A stretch of DNA of 64,000 bases from Agaricus subrufescens (Eukaryota; Basidiomycota; Agaricomycetes; Agaricales; Agaricaceae): assembly GCA_029945375.1 (NCBI GenBank), contig CM057059.1, positions 434,001 to 498,000 on the forward strand, given 5' to 3'. The translations under genes were made by a program, and so were the position numbers. The notes under the pieces are model-generated. The model did not search any database and was not told the DNA's origin. It saw only the letters and a list, made by a program, of their open reading frames with translations. This document shows positions 23,101 through 34,095 of this stretch, in pieces (the first letter of the stretch is position 1; each line of letters opens with the position of its first letter).

Positions 23101-23923
23101 TTCTACATTCACCGTCCAACCAGGTCACTCTCAAACCGTAACCGCAACAATCTCAGGACCAACCGGACTCGACCACACGACATTCCCAGTCTTTTCTGGA
23201 TTTATCGAGATCAGCGACGGAACTCAAAGTTTCCATGTTACGTACTTGGGTCTTGTCGGGTCATTGATTGATAAACAGGTTATTGATGATACGGATTTCT
23301 TCTTTGGAATTCCGACTCCTGTTATTGTTGATAATGCTGGGAATGTTCAAGAGGCAGCTGCTAATTATACGTTTGTGGGTGATGATGTTCCGACGTTGAT
23401 TTGGCGGTGAGTTGCTAGTTTTCCGATTTGCGAAAACAAAAAGTGTCATGAAATTGATCGGGTTTTTGGTTTATAGACAGGCATTTGGGTCTCCAAGGAT
23501 TACAGTTGATCTCGTCGACCCGAATATCCATATTAGCACTACGTTGGATACCAGAGCTACCAATGATGGACCGAAGAAACCTTTCATCTCGTTCCCTACG
23601 GATCACATATCAGGAACATTCAGCCAAGTGAAAACTATTGGGTCTATCTTAGAAATCGACTTCCTCGGCCGAAATAACGAGGTTTGACTAGAATACTTTG
23701 TCTCTACGAATTCGAACTGATGACTTTTTGTTCTCAATTACAGGACCCTGCAGATAACGGTTCCAATTCATTCCCGTTGACAACACCAACATTTGCGAAT
23801 GGAACGACTATCCCTAATGGGTCATATAGGTTACTCTTGCGCGCGCTGAGGGTTACAGGAGATCCTACCAAGGAGGAGGATAGTGAGGTTTACTTGAGTC
23901 CTATTATTGGAATCAACGCTTGA
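20184..23923 (+). CDS. Secreted subtilisin-like serine protease (S8, PA-domain), paralog 1
   Basis: Intron-rich gene (about 14 introns), roughly 900 aa. Signal peptide MKSLVSLVLLLNVFPTFGA. An I9-like propeptide ends near VKAIRPVRHFSIPK. The catalytic triad is Asp in ILDTGVDYTHP, His in NGHGTHVS and Ser in SGTSMAAPFAAGSAAL; the oxyanion Asn sits in ISAGNDG. A PA domain is inserted between His and Ser (DACDPLPD, then RRGTCTFVQKLTN). The C-terminal part is Fn3-like beta-sandwich sequence (FSVQNTGRSSKRY; VSINPSTFTVQPGHSQTV). This matches the minor extracellular protease vpr/pyrolysin-like group common in mushroom fungi, which digest extracellular protein. The codon for the catalytic Asp is on an 11-nt microexon (20962-20972). 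A close paralog lies at 42588-46249. Every frame joins without a stop, so it appears functional. Confidence 0.93.
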
Positions 23924-24226
23924 GTTGGATTGGGGCATTTCTTATTACGTGTACTTGAGAAATCGGTCTATCTATTGGTTTTATTCTGTTTCCCAGATTC
24001 ATAAACTCCCGAGAAATAAAGATATCTGCGATGGGTTATTGTGATATTCGCGAGTTGTTGTGGCAGTACGAAGAGAGGTACCATCTATTGTTTCGTGAGC
24101 CTGGGCAAATATATACTATCTAATCTAGGCAGCGAGCAATCCCAGTTATTAACAAGGTAAGTGTACTAAATCATTGCCTTGCCCCACCACAATCGTGATG
24201 GAACATAAGTTATAACGCGACATCTT
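23924..24226. other. Convergent intergenic gap, subtilase 1 and CCP1 3' ends
   Basis: Three hundred bases of presumed 3' UTR from both sides. Nothing else seen. Confidence 0.5.
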
Positions 24227-25773
24227 TCATTTGGTCTGCTCGTCGACATTCTTCATGATCCAGGGTTCAGAGGTGACAAATTGTTGGGTAGGAACACCCA
24301 ACTCGAATAGACGAGATACCACGTTTGAGAAACTAAGGGGGGTTATTAGCAATAGCCAAGGTGTAAAGGTCAGCACCTACTCCTTGAACCATAAGTCTTG
24401 ATCATCAGCGTAAGCCTTGGTCCAACCCTTGAAGTTCTTGTCCTTAGTGAGGACATAGTCAGTGCTAAAAATGGCTATCAGCCAGAGCAGTTAATCACGT
24501 CATTTCAACATACGGCAACATCATCAGAGACTGAGTCGTCTTATCCTGAAGCTGCTTAGGCCCATCCCACTTTCTCCATACCCATTTCTCCTCCAAAAGT
24601 AATTTGTAATAATCGTTAGTCACAGTGGTAGGAGAGAAAGTCCAAGGACCCTCAAAGCCACTACTATCCAACTGTCAGTATGATGCTTTGTCTTTTCCTT
24701 ATCAAATGCTTACCGATCACGGTGACATCGGCCTAAGGCATGAGCGCCAGATAACGCCACAATTTCTTGATCATTGAAACTGGAAGCTTTTAGCCGAATA
24801 GCCGATAGTCGGGTAAAATGTTAACATACCCCATGCGGTAAAAGATTGTTCTTAAATGGTCAGCACCTAGGCTGGCGTCAGGTAATCTACCATCTGGAGT
24901 GGCCTGGGCGGCGAAACCATCAATGCGACCGGGACGCCAAGGGATTTTGGGTCCAGCCATTTCCTAGATTGATCTGAGTATACCTAGGCACTGAAAAAGC
25001 TGAAAATCATCACCTGAATAGCGCAGACACCAGCAAGGGTCCAGAGGTCACCATAACTGATCCAAGGAAACTCCGCCTTGACCTTTTCCAGGACTGTGCG
25101 GGCTACATTTAACCCAGAATTGGCGCCATGAGTCGACTCAGGTTCGAAACGCATAGTTGCATAATTACTAAATATAAATTGTTCTGTAAGTGGTCAAACG
25201 TGACGACTAAAGCGGCTTACCTTCCACCGGTCTTCGTGTCCTTATCGTACGTGCCGGATGAGTGCCAGGCCAGTCGGAGTAGAACGGGACCATACGAGCC
25301 GTCTGTGAAAAGAATATTTCGTATCAGCGAAGGAGCTCAGGAGCAAGACTTCCCCCCCCTTACCATCGTAGTCACCAGCATCCTCTACAAGTTCAGCTAT
25401 CCGGTTGTAGACCTAGTCGCCTGATAAGATTTCGTGTACCCAAAAACGTGTCATAAGAAAGAAAAACGCAAACCTTTTGGTAGTCCTCCTGTTTAGGTAC
25501 AAAACCCGCAGCGGATTTGGCAGACTGAGTGGCGGATTTGGCGGCGGTGCCAGTCTCCTTGCCAAAGTCGGTGAGGTAATAGATCGCAAGACCACCGAAA
25601 GCGGCTGCGCCAATACCAGCGTAGAAAACAGTGTTGGACTTTGGGGGAGGTGGTGGAGGTGGAGATTCAGTAGTAAAGCGACGGATGGCGGGGTGAGACC
25701 TGGAGGCCCTCTGTGCGAGACGGGAAGAGAAAGCAACCCGCTGAAGAGGTTGAGCACGACGAAGGAAGGACAT
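24227..25773 (-). CDS. CCP1: Mitochondrial cytochrome c peroxidase
   Basis: Multi-exon minus-strand gene. The N-terminus ([20 protein letters not shown], Arg-rich) is a mitochondrial presequence, followed by a Pro run and a TM segment ([18 protein letters not shown]) that would hold the precursor in the inner membrane before cleavage, as in yeast Ccp1. The class I peroxidase core is complete. Distal side: [17 protein letters not shown] (Arg, Trp, His). Proximal side: [18 protein letters not shown] (ligand His). The radical Trp lies in [16 protein letters not shown]. The C-terminus holds [20 protein letters not shown]. The enzyme reduces H2O2 with ferrocytochrome c in the intermembrane space. 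Length (about 370 aa) fits. Seven or so short introns separate the parts. Confidence 0.93.
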
Positions 25774-26619
25774 GGTGATAGTTCTGGGATAAAGCTAAGT
25801 CGCGCAATTTGTGTTCCAAATATTTCTGACTCGGACTCATGTATCCATTGATAAAAATGGTTACTCCCCTCATTCCCGAACAAACCGGGTTGCCGGAAGT
25901 TCAATAGCGCATTATTCAGAAACACGCCTGATGCACGGTATACAGCGCACAACCCGACCTCTTCGCCTTGTGCTTCCCTGCTAGGAGGCTCTTCCAACCT
26001 ATTTTCTGGCCTTTCCAACTGAGAATCATCATATATATCGGATCTGATGCCGAAGCTTCGGAACCCCGTTGATTAATAATAGGTTTACATGCTTAGTCAC
26101 GAGAAATAAAAAATCTGCCGAACAGGCACTAAGCCTCAGGGACACATTCAGGGTTACAAAGACATTGTTGATAAGTTGTCACCAGGTTCGAGTGCTAGAT
26201 GAGCAGTTAGTCATAACTAAGACCCTCTGCTGCGCTAGTCAGTTTAACTCAATCGCTTTCCTGAAGTCACAGACAAAAAGAAATTACATTTTGAAGGCAT
26301 AATAAAAAAGGGACGACTACAAAGTATCAGAGAGCACATAGACAGAAGTGGCTTTTGAGGGGTAACAGAAAGTTTGCGGGAGGTATGTAATGTGTTTCAA
26401 ATGATGGGACAGCGAGAATTTTGCCAATAAGACGGGGCGTCAATTTTACAACAAGAGAAGCGACAAAAAAGGGGGTAAAATGTCCTGTAGAGGTAAAAGG
26501 AAGCAAAAAGAAGAAGATTAGGTTTGAAAATGTCGACATTCAGCAAATCAATGTCGGCTGAAGCACGGACATTCCCAAAGCAAATACACCAACACCTCAA
26601 AGCACGGTGAAGACAATTT
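25774..26619. other. Intergenic: CCP1 promoter and caprin-like 3' UTR
   Basis: About 850 bp between two minus-strand genes. Short unrelated open frames only. No RNA gene or repeat recognised. Confidence 0.5.
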
Positions 26620-28630
26620 CTAGGTTGCTGCATTTGGCGTCGGGGCGGGGTTGGAAGCAGCAGGTGCGGGTGCGGGTGCGGGTGCCGCTGGATTACCTTG
26701 AGGGCGAGGTCCACCACGATCACCTCTACCACGACCTCTTCCTCCACCACGGCGTTCACCATCACCACGATAGTCACCACGCCCGCGGTAACCTGTAACA
26801 TAATTATCAGCCCATTTGGTCGCTGAAGCGAGCAATGAAAGGGTAAAACGCACCGCCACGACCTCTGTCATCACCACGCGGACGGTAATGATTTCCTCCC
26901 CTGTATCCACCCCTGTCTCCACCTCTTTCATCTCGTTCACCCTGCCCACCTTGTCCATATCCACCCTGTCCATGTCCACCGCGGTATCCACCACGATGTC
27001 CACGATGACCGCGGCCACCACGGCCACGGAAGTCGCCACGATATCCACCGCGACTGCCCCTACCTGTTTGAGTGAAACCATCATCCTCAGGTTGTCCAGG
27101 CGTTGTTGATGCATTAGCATCACCGTTAGCATGAGCGGGTTGTTCAGCAGGGGTCGCAGATCCAGATGTTCCAAATTCAGCATGTAGGCCAGCAATGGAA
27201 GGAAGTTCCTCAGCAGTTTCATCCGCAGCCCAGTCAATTGTTGCAGGTGCCTGTATTTTAAGGTGATTTAGCGCTTTCGCCGAATAGAAAGACGGTTACT
27301 GCATACATCAGTTGCCGTAGAGACCACATGTGTCTCTACATGACCATTCAAAGGAGCATCGGCTTCTGCGGCAGCCTCCTCAGTGACCAAGCCCTGTTGA
27401 GGGATTTCCGCTGGTGTGTCTTCAAAGGGACCCTCAAGTTCGCTATCCTGCATAAAATGGAAGCTATTCGATGCAGCGATGGATTCCGGAACAACAATGA
27501 CGGCTTCGCCATGTTCGGAGGGACCCGTTATAGATGCAGTGGAAGGGATTTCGTCAGTGGTGACAGCAGCACCTTCGGGTTCGGGAGTAGGCTCGCGGGG
27601 TGGGTTTAACGCTAGATTCGTGATTTCGATCAAGCGCGAATCTGATAGGGATAAAGAAATTAGGTCGGTTGATGGAATCGGAAAGTCTTGACCCACAGGA
27701 TACGCCATTGTGACTGCCTTCATCCTCGACAAGAAAACCAGCAATGATGGTATTTTTGTGATCAACCTCTTCCCCAAGGAGTACATCAGCAGCTGAAAAG
27801 ATCGCATTGGTTTCAGCTTCTTGCAGGGACAGGGAAGATGGATCTAATTCGTTGTTGGCAATTAAGTTGCGAGTTCGCAGGAGATTGAAGGGTTCGCCTG
27901 CTCTGGACAGCAGTACAGACTAGTGGCAGAAAAATAAACACAATATAACAGGAGATTAGCATTAGATGTAGTCACCTGAGCCGTGGCAACTGCTTCTTGA
28001 ACACGCGCTTTTTCTGTGTTTTCAGCCAAGACGCGTTGAGCAGCCAACTGGTGTGCCACCTCATTCTCATGAACCTGAAAGTAGAGCTATGAGCACGAGA
28101 CGAGCAAGGGACTAACAAAAAGTACCTCGACAGCTTTTTTGACCTCGATCAGTTCTTTCTGGATAGCTTCTAGAACCGGGAGCGTTTTGAGGGAGCGTTT
28201 TTGGTCGTCATCGAGCTTGTCACCGTCCATAGAGGCATAAGAGGTGATGCGGTTCTATTATGCAAATAGGGGTGAGTAGGGGATTACGATGATCAAAGGT
28301 TGATGAATGACGAACCATTTTTTTGGTGGTGGCCTTGAGACGCTTAGTGACGAAGTCCACGATGGGACTGTGCTTGGGCGCATCGCCTCCGTTGACACTC
28401 GGAGCCTGAGACTCCAGAGGGGCGGACTGCTGGGCCTGCGTGCTCTGCGGGGGATCTTCCGAGTCTGGGGCGCCTTCGTTTGTGGATACTGTGGCATCTG
28501 GGGTGTTGGCGTCAACTGGCGAATCGTCGGACTTGCCCTTTGTCTTGCGCTTCTTGCGCTGGGCCTTTGAGGGCGCTGCTGGGGGCGGTGCGCCGGGGAC
28601 GATGCGGGGCTGTGCGACGGGTTCTGGCAT
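26620..28630 (-). CDS. Caprin-like RNA-binding protein with RGG C-terminus
   Basis: At least six exons on the minus strand. The start ATG at 28630 (MPEPVAQPR) is the first in frame. A Pro/Ala/Lys-rich N-terminus leads to a helical region: VTKRLKATTKKMNRI, then DGDKLDDDQKRSLKTL, PVLEAIQKELIEVKKAVEVH and a run of helix ending RVQEAVATAQ. Pattern and order resemble the HR1 dimerisation region of animal caprins. A later NSFHFMQDSELEGP recalls the caprin short segment around FIQDSMLDFE. TIDWAADETAEELPSI precedes a long RGG/RGYRG tract (about 27060-26760), ending in an Ala-Pro repeat. RGG boxes bind RNA and caprins act in stress granules with G3BP in animals; a similar role here is inference. Alternatives are Stm1/SERBP1-type proteins, which share the RGG end but not the HR1-like part. 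It pairs divergently with the BTB gene. Confidence 0.68.
26760..27060 (-). repeat. RGG/RGYRG repeat-coding tract
   Basis: Degenerate repeats of Arg-Gly-Gly and Gly-Tyr-Arg-Gly codons on the minus strand, inside the caprin-like gene. They are interrupted by one short intron near 26800-26855. Confidence 0.75.
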
Positions 28631-28725
28631 TGGGGTGCTGCGAACTGGGTGCTGGGAGAAAGGCAGATATTCTTTTTTCGCGTATTTTTTGCGCCAGTTG
28701 TTCCGGGCCACAGCGTTCCCACGCC
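28631..28725. promoter_or_regulatory. 95-bp divergent promoter
   Basis: Separates the caprin-like start (28630, minus) from the BTB start (28726, plus). T-rich in the middle (TTCTTTTTTCGCGTATTTTT). No known element is clear. Confidence 0.35.
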
Positions 28726-29768
28726 ATGTTCCTCTCCATGTTGCACCCCCTCAGCTTTCCAGACGGCAACACTGCTCTCCGCGCCGCCAACGTCGTCTTT
28801 CTCGTCCACCGCGGCGTCCTTGCCCGCCACTCACAGCCCCTCGGAGATGCCGTCAAGGCGCTCGCCGCTACGCAACACATCAACGGCTGTCCTGTTCTTG
28901 ACCTCGACGATAACCCTGACGATCTGGCCCACTTCCTTCTGGCCCTCTATGATGGAGTGTATGCCCTCAGCCTTGTTCTTCTGTCTGGCTAATCAAGTCC
29001 AGTTCGCGCCTTAGGCACGATCCCTCTGATTTTGACATCGTCTCTGCAGTGCTTCGTCTGTCGACCAAGTACAAGGCATCGAAGATCCAAGAGGACACGC
29101 TCCGAGGGATGGCGCCTGCCTGGCCGAAGACGCTCACGCAATGGGAAATCCGCGAGGCCACAGCAACAAATTCCAATGGCCTATACAAACCACGGCTATC
29201 CTATCCCCATCCTATAATGGTCATCAACCTTGCGAGGCAAACTAATAATCTGGACCTATTACCGTCTGCATTCTATGATCTCTGTCGTTGTGCCCCAAGC
29301 GATATTGCAACCGGATACACGTGTCCTCGGACTGCGATTCTTCATGTCCTCTCTCCCTCTGATCTCATGAACATCCTCAAAGGCAAGGAACATGCCTCTC
29401 GGTATCTATCAACATTTATCGTCAACGAACTAGAAGGCAGACGTCCCTCAGCTGGCTGTATCCATTCTGCAGAAAGAGACCCTATCAGAAAACGCGCTTG
29501 TCAGGCCGCTTTTGAAGCAATTACTTTCGAAATTCTTCGCGACGTCAATGGTGTTGTCTGTCACCGGAGTTCAGACCCGCTGTTTGCTATCGTCGATGCG
29601 GAACTAATGCAAACTAGGGAAGATGCGTCTGCTATAACCGGTGTCTCTCTCAGGGCTTGTGAAAACTGTCGGGCCGAATTTGCTACCGTGGTCGATGCCA
29701 TTCGAGAAGAATTTTGGAATAAGCTTCCCCTCTGGTTCGGTCTAGACATTCCCAATTGGGCGACATAG
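28726..29768 (+). CDS. BTB/POZ-domain protein
   Basis: Two exons, 28726-28956 and 28998-29768, 333 aa. The N-terminal ~110 residues are a BTB fold: FPDGNTALRAANVVFLVHRG, VLARHSQPLGDAV, then LDLDDNPDDLAHFLLALYDG and a helix around VLRLSTKYKASKIQED. This is the basidiomycete-type BTB protein in which the domain is followed by a helical C-terminal half (here with two CRxC/CxxC-like pairs, ACENC near residue 300). BTB domains dimerise and often recruit Cullin-3 ligases; no Kelch or MATH partner domain is present. The large expansion of such genes in Agaricomycetes is known, but individual roles are not. The 41-nt intron is short but in phase. Confidence 0.8.
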
Positions 29769-30008
29769 ATTTTTGTTTGAGTATTCTTGTTTTACGTGTA
29801 ATTGGCTTTTGATTTGTATGTTCAAATAAATTGTCTGTCGTTGTCTGGGTTACGCCTTCGGTCCTCGCTCTCTGGCTTTCAGGCGCGAACGGAAACTTCT
29901 TGGTATAAGAAAGAAATGTAAGATATCCCTACTTGCTCAACAGCTCTGGTTTATAACTACTCAATAATCTCCCGTCACGCGATCCACCCTGCTTAGACTG
30001 CTACCACC

Positions 30009-31954
30009 ATGAGCTCTCAGGGCACAGATATACAAGACCTCATTGAACACAGTGCAGCAACTCAAGGGATTGAAAACCTCGTACTCTCCTTTCTCCAACA
30101 ATTAGTTCACTCGACCGATCCTTCGAACTTGGATGAAAAGGTTCTCGCACACGAAAGGCGAGCAAGATGCAAAATACACCTCCAACTCGCGAACCGTACT
30201 ACTGGATGCGCTAAGACGTTGATCTATCCCAAGAAAAGCCTTGCAGGAAGTGCGCGGCCTCTAGGTACGTAGCATATATATGCTTGTTTTTATCGTCGAT
30301 TCAAGTTCTCATAGCACAATTGTTCCGCGTCATGGACCTTGCACATGAAGCCATCATTGAGGACATACCCATGACTAAACGGTTTTTTGTCGAATTTCTC
30401 GCTTCTTCGGACAGACTTGTTAATTGAACCACCGGTGCCTTGAAGCGATATCTTCTACAACGACGTCCAACTTTTCAAATCTCAAAGAACAGTCGACGCG
30501 GTGAGTTGTTCGGTCTCGTAAAATGAGCCTAGCCTCTTGAAATCTGCTATATCAGCTTGTAGACGACTTGGCTGCCACTTTGGATCTGGATCGGTCTTCT
30601 CTCAATATTGTAGGTTTCGTATATGCTACCCTTTTCTTTGAATATTCATAGACTTGTCACCCGATCAGCGCGCATCCAGCAAAGGCCTTATATGCGGCTC
30701 AGGTCTAACCATTTATCTTACCTCTGGAGAAACTGTTCGTCCAACCGATACGGAGGTGCGTAATACTGTCCGTCTCGCATAACATTCCTTGCCTCATCGA
30801 ATAATCAGGCTACTTTGATTCCTGCGGGTGAAGATATATCTTCCTTCGGGTTGAGCGAAGACGTACGATGGGTTTTAATCATCGAGAAAGAGGTTAATTT
30901 GCTTCGAGTCGTTGGGTATATGCATAACCTGAAGGTGTTACTTGGGAAACTTATAGGCTGTATTTCAAACGCTCTGTCATCTTGAAGTAACGGATAATAA
31001 CGACATGCCCGGAAGAGGCTTGCTCATAACAGTCAGTCTACTTGTCACTCTATCACTTGCATACTCTCAGATGACATGATAAGGGCAAGGGATATCCAGA
31101 CATTGCTACCCGTCACCTCGTCAAGACACTGGCCGATAGTTTACCCCCTCGGTATGCATTCGTTATTACTTTACACACAAATTTTACCAATTTCATTGAC
31201 TATCCTTACAATAGTATACCGATAATGGCCCTCGTTGACGGTGATCCATACGGTCTTGATATTCTTTCCGTATACAATTATGGTAGTAGAGCTTTGAGGC
31301 ATGAAAATGAACGACTTGCAGCAGGGGGTAGAGTCGTTTGGATCGGAATTTGGGCAAGCGAGTTCTCCAGGTGCATTTTATACCTCTCAAAGATCTTGAA
31401 CGCAATTATTGAGCATTTTTCGGCTTTGCATAGACTTGGTATCGACAAAGACAAGTTGTTACCTGTATCAAAGGCAGATGAGAAAAAGGCAAGCTGCACC
31501 ACTCGGTATTCTTTCGAGGGTACGACTGACGAGGCAGTGTCGTGGCCACCCCTAAAGGCCCTTGCCATGCTCAATAGATCAAAAGAAATGCTGCCAACCA
31601 GATGGAAGTAAGTTCTGTTGTTGATCTCGCAGCACCTTTGATCGATCGTTTCTTCAAAGGAAGGAATTAATGCACATGTTGTTCACCCGGCGAAAAGCCG
31701 AAATAGAAATTCTGTCTTCCATCGATAACAACAACTTGTACCAAAGCATCACGTTTGACACTGCAATATCAACTCGAGACGAGTTTCAAGAGGAAGTAAG
31801 TGTTAGCGGAACGATGGGGACGAGTATAGATGATCAAATGGAAGAAGGGGCCAATGCTGCGGATACGTCGAATATAATGGCTGTGGTGGACGACAAAAAG
31901 GCGGTAGCGACGTGCGGAAGTCCGTCTGGTACGCCGATAATCCTGATACCCTGA
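30009..31954 (+). CDS. SPO11: SPO11, meiotic double-strand-break transesterase
   Basis: Many short exons with small introns. Reconstructed segments follow the Spo11/TopoVI-A order. First a helical N-terminus (IENLVLSFLQQLV), then AQLFRVMDLAHEAIIEDIP. Next TKRDIFYNDVQLFKSQRTV, where Tyr in IFYND is the catalytic residue attached to the DNA end. Then NIRASSKGLICGSGLTIYL and the Toprim domain: WVLIIEKEAVFQTL (Glu), ITGKGYPDIATR and ALVDGDPYGLDILSVYNYGS (DxD motif). Then RLGIDKDKLLPVSKADEKKA and KELMHMLFTRRKAEIEIL. Spo11 starts meiotic recombination in the nucleus. The last ~75 residues are acidic and unlike the short C-terminal end of relatives (no YIxxKI-like motif), so the last exon boundary could differ. 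Intron phases were checked for the first three junctions only. Confidence 0.93.
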
Positions 31955-32848
31955 TTTCATGCTAATATCTGTCATGATTGTTGTCGAATTCAATATTAGT
32001 TCCGAGTCCGCAGCTGCGTCATTCGACATCAGAAAGGGTTGGGACTGCCATGATTCGAGGAACGCGAAATAGACTGTTCTTATATGTACGCGAAAAAGTA
32101 GGTCAGTTGGTGACTGGGTATGAGACTGGAGAAGAATAAGAACAGTGTTTTTTCAGCTAGCCTGTTCTGCCTTTTTACTTGACTTGGAATACAGTCCCGT
32201 CTCACAGCTTGGCATGCCTTGCATCAACTGAGATTCGGCTCGTGTGGGATGCATGGCCTTCTATTGTATCCGGAGTTGCTCTTGGGCTGTCAAAGGCGAG
32301 ATCTTGGCGTCTTCGAATACGAGTGTACACACCTCTTTTTAGTATCTGATTTCACAAGAGGGCTATGCAAATGAGGAGCTAGACTGTCATACTTAGATGA
32401 TCTTGGCACAAAATGTGAGAAATGTTAGGATGGCCCTTCTCAAGCCCCGCTCTATATTTGGAACGCGAATCGCGTACAGTAAAAGGAGAAAAACATGAAG
32501 GAACCGAGGTTTGAAAGGGCGATAAGTTATCATTCGAGATAAGTAAAAAAAAGAAAATTCCGTAACTTGTTTGTGATACAAGCGGGTCAATGCAATTTAG
32601 GAGGGAAAAAAAAGACAAGTGTAAAGAAAATGTAGGTTTCTAAATGAGTGGATTATGAGTTGGTCAGAAAATTTTTATGTCCGGGAGGAAGAGGTTAATA
32701 TCAGTTCCGCAGCATGATGAAGTTATGCCAAGCTCAAAAAGTCCTTTCGAAGCGAAAAAAAAGAGACTATACCACAGTTCGAAGACAAAGGATAAGCAGA
32801 AAAATAAGAAGATATGCATTCTGAAGTGGAAAGTTAGTAAGGGATTCA
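31955..32848. other. Convergent intergenic region
   Basis: About 900 bp between the ends of SPO11 and the Ser/Asp membrane protein. The open frames are low-complexity. No gene or RNA seen. Confidence 0.5.
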
Positions 32849-34095
32849 TCATCTCTGAATTGCTAGGTTTGGTGAAGAGTATGATGGGGGAGGTTCTCTG
32901 CCGAGTTCTCGTGAGGATACGGAGGCACCCGTTTCTTTAGCGTGATTGACTTCTAGCGCTTTTTGATATGCTCGCATGTCGGCATGAAGCGTTCCAGCGG
33001 TGGCACTACCTTCACCCCGGCGGTTCATTTCATGCGGTAACGGTGGTAAAGGTGCATTAGCATAGAGAGCCGCGTGCTCATGGTCAGAGTAGGGTGAAGT
33101 CAGAATTGAACCATTCTCGCCACGCGAGAGGGAACGGTGGAGATTACGTGGATTACGGCCACCGATCGGAGAAAGAGATCTTCCTCTTCCCTCATAACCG
33201 GGTGTAATAGCAGGCAAGAGAGGTGAAAGTTGAGGTGAAATGTTGTCGTAGTCGTTATCGGCACGACGGCTCAAGTTACGGTTCATGCGTGCAGCTGCCG
33301 TAACGGGAGATCTGGGTCCGAATTCGACTTGGGACATTTCGTTGTTGTTTGGTGAAGTGGGGCTACGGGTAATGCCGGTGCCAGTAAGGAAGGCGGCGGG
33401 GACGAAACCCTGAGGTTTCCTTTGGGCCCGCCTGCGGCGATTGCGGTATGCGGTGAGGCACATGAATATGAGGCCAGCAATAAATACTGGGTCGACAAGA
33501 TGAGATAAGAATTCATCGATAAGGGGGGGGTTTATACATACAGACAGCGAGGATTATACCAGCAATGCCACCTTTGCTGAGGCCATCAGAGTGACCGGAA
33601 AGGGCAGAAGCGCCGGATGGTTGAGAAGGATCCGCTGAGTGGCTGACTGTCAAAGTTCGCGATGATTGTTGATGATTGTTAGTGCGGGATGTAGTATTCG
33701 GGCCTGGGGTTTGGGTCCCTCCCCCCGCTCCCTGCTGAGTCTGGGTACCTCCAACTGTTCCCGAAGTTCCATTCGGTCCAGTCGTCGGGGTTTGGTTGGC
33801 AGCACCACCTTTGGTACTGGTGATTGTAGTACAGACACCATGTTGGCATGATTTTTTTACACAGACACCATTATGGCAGGATTCACTGTCCGAGTCTGAA
33901 TCACTGTCAGAGTCAGAGTCGGAGTCGGAGTCTCCATCACCGCCGCCACGGCTGCATTGCCCAGACAATTGAGTGGCCAGTTTACAGTATGACCGCGTTG
34001 ACGTACCGAACGAGGCGGGCCTGAGAGGTCCATATTTGGAGTTGCAAGAGAGCGAGCAAGGCAACAGGTCTAGAAGAAATCGGGGAGAGCGACAT
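32849..34095 (-). CDS. Type I membrane protein with Ser-Asp repeat and paired Cys motifs
   Basis: Three exons: 34095-34007, 33951-33542 and 33486-32849, 378 aa. A signal peptide (PVALLALLQLQIWTSQA, cleavage near residue 26) is followed by RRGGGDG and a (Ser-Asp) run of about 9 units. Next is a small Cys motif, CHNGVC then CQHGVC, two near-identical CxxxxC units. A Thr/Gly/Pro-rich stalk leads to one TM helix (GIAGIILAVLFIAGLIFMCL, about residues 157-176), interrupted by an intron in the gene. The cytoplasmic tail starts RNRRRRAQRK and is Arg/Ser/Pro-rich with PPLPP and PPPSYSS motifs. An extracellular stalk plus basic cytoplasmic tail resembles WSC/Mid2-type cell-wall sensors in layout only; no WSC domain is present. 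Function unknown. Upstream ATG at 34185 would add 30 residues but spoil the signal peptide. Confidence 0.78.

Noticed and set aside
28512..28883. An ATG-started minus-strand frame overlapping the caprin-like and BTB starts
   Set aside because: It runs through the promoter and overlaps two better supported genes; codon content is a shadow of them.
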